Assembly: GCA_020024255.1 (NCBI GenBank)
Contig: JAHHTX010000017.1
Location: 1-28,489, forward strand
Direction: 5' to 3'
DNA from: Anaerotignum sp.
GTDB taxonomy: Bacteria; Bacillota; Clostridia; Lachnospirales; Anaerotignaceae
Length of the DNA stretch: 28,489 nucleotides
Shown: positions 22,477-28,489 of the stretch, one piece after another
How the letters are laid out: every line of letters begins with the position of its first letter
Position numbering within the stretch: position 1 is the stretch's first letter
Program-made: the position numbers and the translations under genes
The notes under the pieces: model-generated
The model's input: the letters and a program-made list of their open reading frames with translations, nothing else
The model's database searches: none
What the model was told of the DNA's origin: nothing

Positions 22477-24273
22477 TTACAGTTTTTCCATTTCGTCCAA
22501 AAGACTTTCAAAGACAGCCATGGCATTTTCGACTGCTTCTTTTTTGGACATATCTACACCTGCACCTTTCAGCAGGTCGATGGAATACTCGCTATCTCCC
22601 TTGGACAGGAAGTCCAGATATGCTTTGACAGCAGGTTCGCCTTCCTTTAGGATTTTTCGGGAAAGGGCAATGGCGGCACTGTAGCCTGTTGCGTACTGAT
22701 AAACATAAAAGGCGTTATAGAAATGAGGGATTCTTGCCCATTCGATGTCGATTTCTTCATCTACAACAATGTCATTGCCAAAGTATTGCAGGTTTAGGTT
22801 GTGGTAAATTTCATTCATGTTTTCCCAGGTGAGGGGTTCACCATGTTCAGCCATTTCATGGGTGATTTTTTCAAATTCTGCAAACATGGTTTGACGGAAC
22901 AGTGTACCTCTGAACTGCTCAAGGAAATAGTTGATGAGATATTTCCGCATATTTTTATCTTCTGTATGTTCCAGAAGATATTCCATAAGCAGTGCTTCGT
23001 TGCAGGTGGAGGCAACCTCTGCAACAAAAATTTTATGTCCACTGTAGAGGTAGGGCTGTTTTTTCCATGTGAACCAACTATGCAGGGCGTGACCCATTTC
23101 GTGTGCAAGAGTGAACATACTGTTTATGGTATCGTTATGATTCAACAGCACAAAGGGGTGCACACCATAACTGCCCCAAGAATATGCACCGCCACGTTTT
23201 CCTTCGTTTTCATAGACATCTATCCAACCGGCAGAAAGTCCGTGTTCTAAGGCTTTGGCATAGTCATCACCCAGTACGGCAAGTGCTTTTTTTACCGTTT
23301 CTTTTGCTTCTGCAAAAGAGATTTTTTCGTCTGCATCAGGAACAAGGGGGGTATAGAGATCGTACATATGCAGTTCGTCTACACCAAGCATCTTTTTTCG
23401 TAAAGAGACATAACGATGCAGAAGGGGAAGGTGTTCATGCACTGTATTGATAAGATTATCATAAACGGACAGGGGAATATCATCATCTGCAAGTGCCATA
23501 GCTCTGGCAGAATCATACTTTCTTGCTTTGGCAAAGAACACGTCACTTTTTACAGAGGCACTGTAGGCGGCGGCAATGGTATTTTTCTGTGCTTGATAGG
23601 CGGCATAGAGGGATTGGAAGGCTTCCTTTCGTACACGGCGGTCGGGGCTTTCCAAAAAGGTGGTATATCTACCTTTTGTCAAAGGAACGGTATCTCCTTC
23701 TGCATCGGTAATGTCAGCAAAGCGAATATCCGCATCGTTAAGCATGGTAAAAATGTTTTGGGGTGCACCGCCAAGCTCGCTTGCTTTTGCCAAAAGGCTT
23801 TCTTCTGCAGGGGACAGGGTATGCGCTTTCTGTCTTAATAGATTGTGGAAGAAATGGTTATACTTTGCAAAATCCTGTTCCTTTTCCTTACGAAAGGCGG
23901 CAAGGGTTTCTTCGGGTATGGACAAAAGCTCCGGCGTTAAGAAGGAGGCAGTGTCTGCATATTGCACGAGAAGCAGCTCGGCACGAGATGCCATGCCCTG
24001 AGCAGAGGCGTCTGCACTGTCTTCATGAAGCCGCATATTGGCATAGGTATACAACTGGTCTAACAGCAAAGATAATGCATTGTTTTTTTCCAAACACCCA
24101 AGGAGTGTGTCCGCAGAATCTCCCAAATGTCCGCTGTAGGCGGCAAGGCTTGGCAGTTCGTCTGTCAGTGTTTTGCAGGCAGTTTGCCATTCTGCTGTGG
24201 TTTTATAGTAGTCTTCGATGTGCCACTTATTTTCGGGGGCAACGTCTTTTCGTTTTGGTAAGGTATGTTTCAA
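22477..24273 (-). CDS. pepF: Oligoendopeptidase F (M3 metallopeptidase)
   Basis: PepF is a cytoplasmic zinc peptidase that cuts peptides of about 7-17 residues during peptide recycling. The 598-residue protein has the usual length. The zinc site HEMGH is at 391-395 (FTLAHEMGHALHSW), with a distal glutamate in EVASTCNEALLMEYL about 27 residues later, and the family GGAYSWGSYG segment at 361-370. The start is a TTG at 24273, with AAAGGAAG upstream on the minus strand; the nearby ATG is in another frame. The gene is transcribed alone and convergent with the decayed gene region, with a terminator after it. A clear promoter was not found in the short divergent space shared with glgA. Confidence 0.95.
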   Translation of the reverse strand: MKHTLPKRKDVAPENKWHIEDYYKTTAEWQTACKTLTDELPSLAAYSGHLGDSADTLLGCLEKNNALSLLLDQLYTYANMRLHEDSADASAQGMASRAELLLVQYADTASFLTPELLSIPEETLAAFRKEKEQDFAKYNHFFHNLLRQKAHTLSPAEESLLAKASELGGAPQNIFTMLNDADIRFADITDAEGDTVPLTKGRYTTFLESPDRRVRKEAFQSLYAAYQAQKNTIAAAYSASVKSDVFFAKARKYDSARAMALADDDIPLSVYDNLINTVHEHLPLLHRYVSLRKKMLGVDELHMYDLYTPLVPDADEKISFAEAKETVKKALAVLGDDYAKALEHGLSAGWIDVYENEGKRGGAYSWGSYGVHPFVLLNHNDTINSMFTLAHEMGHALHSWFTWKKQPYLYSGHKIFVAEVASTCNEALLMEYLLEHTEDKNMRKYLINYFLEQFRGTLFRQTMFAEFEKITHEMAEHGEPLTWENMNEIYHNLNLQYFGNDIVVDEEIDIEWARIPHFYNAFYVYQYATGYSAAIALSRKILKEGEPAVKAYLDFLSKGDSEYSIDLLKGAGVDMSKKEAVENAMAVFESLLDEMEKL

Positions 24274-24392
24274 ACGTCATCTTCCTTTCTGTTTTTGTAT
24301 TTTTGCACCTTTGTATATTGTCCATACTGTTTTACTGTTTTGGCTGTTTATACACAAAGAGCAAGGGTTTCGGTGTTAGTATACCACTTTTT

Positions 24393-24428
24393 TGGCAGGA
24401 TATAAAGAAGATGGCAGGATATGGAGAA
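24393..24428 (+). promoter_or_regulatory. Tandem direct repeat upstream of glgA, possible operator
   Basis: The 17-bp pattern TGGCAGGATATnnAGAA occurs twice in direct orientation, at 24393-24409 and 24412-24428, 19 bp apart start to start (close to two helical turns). A partial TGGCAG follows at 24433. The pair lies 26 bp before the glgA -35 hexamer, where an activator would bind. Confidence 0.45.
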
Positions 24429-24453
24429 ATTCTGGCAGCAATGCAATATTTTC

Positions 24454-24482
24454 TTGCTGAAAACGGGATTTCATAGTATGAT
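24454..24482 (+). promoter_or_regulatory. Sigma-A-type promoter for glgA
   Basis: TTGCTG (24454-24459) and TATGAT (24477-24482) are separated by 17 bp, just 20 bp before the glgA start codon, which gives a very short leader. Confidence 0.6.
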
Positions 24483-24501
24483 GAGTAAGAGGTGAATGTC
24501 C

Positions 24502-25944
24502 ATGAAAGATTGCTTGAAAGTATTACTGGTCGCTTCGGAAGCGGCGCCCTTTATCAAAAGCGGCGGCTTGGGTGATGTAGCCGGCTCTTTGCCAAAGGCT
24601 TTGCGTGCGCAAGGGGTGGACATCCGTGTGGTAATACCCAGATACAGCGATATAAAAAATGAAACTATGTATGGGGTGGAATATTTAGGGGAATTCCCTG
24701 TGCATTTATCTTGGAGAGAACAGTATGCAAAAATACTGGTGAAACCGGGAGAAGTGCCAGTGTATTTTATAGAAAATAATTTTTATTTTGGCCGGAGCGG
24801 ATTATACGGCTATGGAGATGATAATGAACGTTTTGCCTTTTTTGGCAAGGCTGTTTTGGATATGCTCGCCATGCTTGACTTTTATCCTGATGTGATTCAC
24901 TGCAATGACTGGCAGACAGGACCTGTTTGTATGTATTTGAAGGAAATGTATCAAAAAATGGTCTATTATTCTCACATGAAGGCACTGTTTACCGTGCATA
25001 ATTTGCAGTATCAGGGAAATTTTGACAGAGGAACCATGGAGCTTTTGGCAGTACCCCGTGACTGTTATGGTGATGGAACGGTAGAGTTTTATGGTAATGT
25101 CAGCTATATGAAAATGGGTCTGATGTATGCAGACAGAATTACGACGGTGAGCCAAACCTATGCAAAGGAAATCCAGACATGGGAATACGGTTATGGTATG
25201 GACGGCATTTTAAAAAGCCGTAGCGATGTACTCAGCGGCATTATCAACGGTGTGGATTACATGGCAAATAATCCTGAAACAGACCCTCGGATTCCCTATC
25301 ATTATGGTGCGGAACAATTGGAAGGAAAGAGAAAAAACAAACAGGCTTTGCAGGAAAAACTGGGACTTGCACAGCGAGATGTTCCCATTATTGGCATGAT
25401 TACCCGTCTTGCTGACCAAAAGGGCTTGGATCTTTTGACTACGGTATTTCATGAAATGATGCAAAGAGATGTGCAGTTCGTTTTGCTTGGGACAGGGGAA
25501 CGGCGTTTTGAAGAAATGTTTCGTTATATGCAGGAACAGTATGGGGACAGAATCAGCACCAATATTTTCTTTGATGAAAATCTGGCACAACTCATTTATG
25601 CAGGTGCTGACCTTTTTCTGATGCCTTCCCGTTTTGAACCTTGCGGATTGGGACAAATGTTCAGTTTGCGTTATGGCACTGTACCCATTGTACGGAAAAC
25701 AGGTGGTTTGGCAGATACCATTGTTCGATATGACCCCTCTACCAAAACAGGAAATGGATTTCTTTTTGAAACTTATGATGGTAATGGTCTTCTTTGGGCA
25801 TTGGACGAAGCACTTCGGGTATACTACAGCGGTGCAAAAGAATGGGAGCAGGTGGTTAAGAATGCAATGGAGAGCAATTATTCCTGGGAAAACTCCGCAT
25901 TATCTTATATCAAGCTCTATGAGTGTCTGCGAGATGAGGCATAA
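24502..25944 (+). CDS. glgA: Glycogen synthase (ADP-glucose type)
   Basis: GlgA extends alpha-1,4-glucan chains from ADP-glucose in the cytoplasm. The 480-residue protein is a GT-5 glycosyltransferase of standard length. Its N-terminal motif FIKSGGLGDVAGSLPKAL contains the ADP-glucose-binding Lys19-Ser-Gly-Gly, and the C-terminal Rossmann half has MPSRFEPCGLGQMFSLRYG with the catalytic glutamate region. The start is the ATG at 24502 since AGAGGTG ends 7 nt upstream; the ATG at 24496 is too close. Unlike many Clostridia it is not next to glgC, glgD or glgB here; it is a solitary gene with its own promoter and terminator. Confidence 0.95.
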   Translation: MKDCLKVLLVASEAAPFIKSGGLGDVAGSLPKALRAQGVDIRVVIPRYSDIKNETMYGVEYLGEFPVHLSWREQYAKILVKPGEVPVYFIENNFYFGRSGLYGYGDDNERFAFFGKAVLDMLAMLDFYPDVIHCNDWQTGPVCMYLKEMYQKMVYYSHMKALFTVHNLQYQGNFDRGTMELLAVPRDCYGDGTVEFYGNVSYMKMGLMYADRITTVSQTYAKEIQTWEYGYGMDGILKSRSDVLSGIINGVDYMANNPETDPRIPYHYGAEQLEGKRKNKQALQEKLGLAQRDVPIIGMITRLADQKGLDLLTTVFHEMMQRDVQFVLLGTGERRFEEMFRYMQEQYGDRISTNIFFDENLAQLIYAGADLFLMPSRFEPCGLGQMFSLRYGTVPIVRKTGGLADTIVRYDPSTKTGNGFLFETYDGNGLLWALDEALRVYYSGAKEWEQVVKNAMESNYSWENSALSYIKLYECLRDEA

Positions 25945-25959
25945 GTAAGAAAGAAACAG

Positions 25960-25990
25960 CAGACAGGAAACGATTTCCTGTCTGTTTTTT
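25960..25990 (+). terminator. Rho-independent terminator after glgA
   Basis: CAGACAGGAAA (25960-25970) and TTTCCTGTCTG (25974-25984) form a perfect 11-bp stem with a CGA loop, then six T (25985-25990). Confidence 0.93.
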
Positions 25991-26027
25991 ATTGCAAAAA
26001 GATGGAAATTTTGCAATGTGGTTGTAA

Positions 26028-26056
26028 TTGCAAAAGAAAAAAAGATGTAGTATCAT
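26028..26056 (+). promoter_or_regulatory. Sigma-A-type promoter for the DUF5711-CvpA pair
   Basis: TTGCAA (26028-26033) and TATCAT (26051-26056) are separated by 17 bp. It starts 44 bp before the next gene and just after the glgA terminator. Confidence 0.68.
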
Positions 26057-26100
26057 AAACAAAGTAAAACGAGAAGCGGCTTCCGAAAGGAGATACATAG

Positions 26101-27561
26101 ATGGGCGGAAAACATATACACAAGATGTCAAAAGCAGGCAAAGCATTTTTGGCAGTGTTTTTGATGGTGTTTATTGCGACAGCAGGTGTTTATTTGGATA
26201 CATTTCATGGAGAAGGGCATATTCAGCGTTATTTTGCAAATCTTTCTGTGAAAAGTCCGGAAGAATCGTCAAAAAGCAGTGGGTTGTTGGAAAATATTCC
26301 ATTGGATATGGGCAGTCATGCCTCTTTTGCCGTATATGGGCAGTCTTATTTGCTTTGCACAAAAGATGGGGTGAAATATTTTCGCAGTACAGGTGACCAA
26401 ATCTGGAGTGATACTTTTACCATGACGGCACCACAGCTGATACAGGAAGGAGAGTATATGGCTGTGGGAGATATGAGCGGTAAAGATATACAGGTATATA
26501 ATCAGGAGGGGCCTCGTTATCATGTGCAGTTGGAGGGAACGCCTGTGCAGTTTGCACTGAATGAAAACGGCTATCTCTCTGTTATTGAAAAGCAGAATGG
26601 TAGATGTAAAATCCATATTTATAACAAAGAAGGCAAACTGTTGAAGTCAAGGGTGGAGGAAAGTCAGGGCATATATCCTGTATCTACTGATATTTCCGAT
26701 GACGATAAATCTTTTGCCATTAGTTATGTAGATACAACAGATGTTCAGCTTATGGGTCATGTATTGTTTTTCTATATCAATCCCAAAGACAGCAAGAATT
26801 TTACAGACAGTATGTATGCGTCTACAGATATTCCAGATGAGATATTGGGTACGGTGAGTTATGGGGACAGCGGAGTTCGTGTGGTTTCCGATAAGGGACT
26901 GTATGGGCTGCAAGACAATGGGACGAAAAAATGGAAACATACTTTTCATAATATGATTGAATTTATTTCATTTCAAAATAAAGATCGTGTGGTTGTTGCT
27001 TATGGAGAAAAAACAGCAGGCGGAGATGGCTGTCCTGTGGGAACAGTAAGCTGTATTGACAATGCAGGAAAAGAAAGGGTTTCTTATGAAACGGGTTCTC
27101 GTGTGACTTATTTGAGTGCATGGAAAGATGGCATCATTGCAGGAAATGAAAAGAATTATACAGGAATTCGTTATACAGGTAAAGAAGCATGGAAATATCT
27201 TGCAACAAAGGATACACAGGAATTGATTCCAATGGAAAAATTTACAAAGGTATTGGTTATGGTACAGGATAATGCCATGATACTGGATATGACAAAACAT
27301 ACTGGCGGAGCGGATATGGTACACGGAAAAAGTACAACAAAGGCAGAGAATAAGAAAAATACAAAGCAAAACGAGAAAACAGAGGAAAAACCAAAGGGCC
27401 AGACGGACAAAGAACAGACAAAAGAACAGACAAAGGACGAAATGACACAGACAGATGAAACAACACACCAGAAAGAAACCAGTAGTAAAATAGAAGAAAA
27501 ACAGAAAAAAGAGAGTAAGGATACAAATAATGACAAAGAGATAAATGATATTGTGGAATAA
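26101..27561 (+). CDS. DUF5711-type membrane-anchored beta-propeller-like protein
   Basis: The 486-residue protein has one N-terminal membrane helix (about 13-33) followed by a long extracytoplasmic region (45-400) of repeated beta strands of the PQQ/beta-propeller type, with segments such as QDNGTKKWKHTF and YTGKEAWKYLAT. This pattern and the partner gene fit DUF5711. Residues 411-486 form a low-complexity, highly charged tail rich in Lys, Glu, Gln and Thr (KEQTKEQTKDE), with no membrane helix or sorting motif. Its function is unknown. The start is the ATG at 26101 behind AAAGGAG. A CvpA-family gene follows 50 bp later, an arrangement I know from related Clostridia, so the two are probably cotranscribed. 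Confidence 0.82.
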   Translation: MGGKHIHKMSKAGKAFLAVFLMVFIATAGVYLDTFHGEGHIQRYFANLSVKSPEESSKSSGLLENIPLDMGSHASFAVYGQSYLLCTKDGVKYFRSTGDQIWSDTFTMTAPQLIQEGEYMAVGDMSGKDIQVYNQEGPRYHVQLEGTPVQFALNENGYLSVIEKQNGRCKIHIYNKEGKLLKSRVEESQGIYPVSTDISDDDKSFAISYVDTTDVQLMGHVLFFYINPKDSKNFTDSMYASTDIPDEILGTVSYGDSGVRVVSDKGLYGLQDNGTKKWKHTFHNMIEFISFQNKDRVVVAYGEKTAGGDGCPVGTVSCIDNAGKERVSYETGSRVTYLSAWKDGIIAGNEKNYTGIRYTGKEAWKYLATKDTQELIPMEKFTKVLVMVQDNAMILDMTKHTGGADMVHGKSTTKAENKKNTKQNEKTEEKPKGQTDKEQTKEQTKDEMTQTDETTHQKETSSKIEEKQKKESKDTNNDKEINDIVE

Positions 27562-27611
27562 AAATATGCTGTATCATTTGGAAATATAAGGACAAGGAGG
27601 TGAGAAGATTG

Positions 27612-28313
27612 ATGGAATTTCTCCCCTATATATTGGATATTGTGGTAGTTGCCTTTTTGCTTGTTATGGCTGTGCGTGCATATCGAAAGGGATTTCTTGG
27701 AACGGTGCTTCATTTTTTGCCTATGGTGGCAGCTGTTTTCGCAGTGCGGTTTTTGACACCGTTTGTGGGCGGTTTTTTGCGTAAGACACCTTTATATACA
27801 ATCCTGGTAAAGAGCATCGCAGGGGGAACCCAGCCGGAACAAATGGCAGGAGCAGAGGCTGTGGCATCGCAAACAGAACTGATTCAGAATATGCCTTTGC
27901 CGGAATTTTTGAAAGACAGCCTTTTGGAAAATAACAATCCTGTGGCATATGAGCTTTTGCGTGTTGATGATATACAGGCATATATCGCCGGATTTCTTGC
28001 CAATATTTGTGTAAATATCATTAGCGTATTTTTGGTATTTGCAGCTGCCTATCTGACAGCCAAATTTCTTTTGGCAGCCATGAACTTGGTTTGTAAAATG
28101 CCCGGACTTCATTTTTTTAACAGAAGTTGTGGATTTCTTTTGGGGGCTGTAAAGGGGTTATGTGTGGTATGGCTTTGCTGTTTTGTGTTGACTTTTTTTC
28201 AGTGCAGTCTTAAGATGTATCCGTTTTTTGATGCGTTGGAAAAGACAAATGTGGTGTCGGTTTTATATGAAAATAATATTCTGTTATATTTCATACTGAC
28301 GATTTTTGCTTGA
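27612..28313 (+). CDS. CvpA family membrane protein
   Basis: The 233-residue integral membrane protein has about four hydrophobic segments: near residues 6-24, 30-50, about 135-160, and 180-200. The N-terminus (LDIVVVAFLLVMAVRAYRKG) matches the CvpA/colicin V production family. Relatives are associated with envelope stress and surface functions; the role is unclear. The start is uncertain. AAGGAGG (27594-27600) is followed by a GTG that overlaps it (27600), a TTG at 27609 (8-nt spacing) and an ATG at 27612 (11-nt spacing). I chose the ATG, but the TTG is equally plausible. After the stop only a weak AAAAATC/GATTTTT hairpin is seen before the rRNA promoter. Confidence 0.83.
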   Translation: MEFLPYILDIVVVAFLLVMAVRAYRKGFLGTVLHFLPMVAAVFAVRFLTPFVGGFLRKTPLYTILVKSIAGGTQPEQMAGAEAVASQTELIQNMPLPEFLKDSLLENNNPVAYELLRVDDIQAYIAGFLANICVNIISVFLVFAAAYLTAKFLLAAMNLVCKMPGLHFFNRSCGFLLGAVKGLCVVWLCCFVLTFFQCSLKMYPFFDALEKTNVVSVLYENNILLYFILTIFA

Positions 28314-28370
28314 AAAATCAGGATTTTTAGAAAATATTTAAAATTATGCAAAAAAAGTGTAAAAAAGATA

Positions 28371-28399
28371 TTGACAGGTGATATTTCCTGTGGTAATAT
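28371..28399 (+). promoter_or_regulatory. rRNA operon promoter
   Basis: A perfect TTGACA (28371-28376) and TAATAT (28394-28399) have 17-bp spacing and a TG before the -10. This is the best promoter in the window, preceded by an A-rich upstream (UP-like) stretch, as expected for stable RNA. Confidence 0.88.
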
Positions 28400-28489
28400 A
28401 TTTGAGCGGTCGAAAAACAGACCGAAACAAAAGAATGCACCTTGAAAACTGAATACAAGAAAGAGTCAATAAATCGAGAAATTTTAGTA
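28400..28489 (+). other. rRNA operon leader with hairpin and boxA-like element
   Basis: The transcribed leader has a small hairpin CGGTC/GACCG (28407-28411/28420-28424) and then TGCACCTTGAAAACT (28436-28450). That resembles the boxA antitermination element and the typical TTGAAAACTGAATA sequence before 16S rRNA in Firmicutes. The window ends before the 16S 5' end, so the gene itself is not seen. Confidence 0.8.

Noticed and set aside
23763..24476. 237-residue plus-strand frame overlapping the 5' end of pepF
   Set aside because: Most of it is antisense to pepF; the part beyond has no family features, and no binding site precedes it.

Overview
The window looks like a chromosomal segment from a low-GC, endospore-forming anaerobe of the Clostridia. 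The grounds are AT-rich DNA, AGGAGG-type ribosome binding sites, frequent TTG starts, spoVT, the ireB-ruvX-DUF1292 and der-plsY-gpsA operons, and a 2-hydroxyacyl-CoA dehydratase-type gene set. A Lachnospirales or Anaerotignum-like host is my best guess; it is an inference, not proven. I see no phage, transposase, CRISPR array or plasmid genes.

Layout. 1-75: initiator tRNA (minus). 177-866: TPR membrane protein (minus), divergent from murA (1041-2297). 2298-2825: gene-free block full of inverted repeats. 2826-5512: unknown helical protein, HAD phosphatase and the tRNA methylthiotransferase mtaB. 5597-6733: ireB, ruvX and a DUF1292 gene. 6734-7088: structured, gene-free leader in front of RNase J (7089-8771). 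8862-10817: an RNase HII fused to a YraN-type nuclease domain, then pgeF. 10966-13985: der, plsY and gpsA (ribosome assembly GTPase and phospholipid precursor synthesis). 14130-17074: a three-gene unit of esterase, condensation-fold acyltransferase and zinc-ribbon membrane protein. 17254-20905: cysteine desulfurase, double-cubane-cluster-type protein, DUF3343 small cysteine protein and its BadF/HgdC-type ATPase. 21130-21675: spoVT with terminator, followed by a decayed gene (about 21786-22390). 22477-24273: oligoendopeptidase F (minus). 24502-25944: glgA. 26101-28313: DUF5711-type protein and a CvpA-family protein. 28371-28489: promoter and leader of an rRNA operon whose 16S gene lies just beyond the window.

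How it works together. Most genes are housekeeping: envelope (murA, pgeF, plsY, gpsA), RNA and ribosome (mtaB, rnj, rnhB, der, tRNA, rRNA promoter), DNA repair (ruvX). The most interesting part is 17254-20905. A catalytic cysteine desulfurase and a small DUF3343 protein with a Cys-Cys pair and a C-terminal Cys sit with a single-subunit HgdB/DCCP-like iron-sulfur protein and its ATP-dependent electron-injecting partner. I propose a sulfur supply route dedicated to an unusual iron-sulfur enzyme. Other points worth a second look are the RNase HII-YraN fusion, the esterase/acyltransferase/membrane triad, the structured RNase J leader, and tandem repeats just upstream of the glgA promoter.
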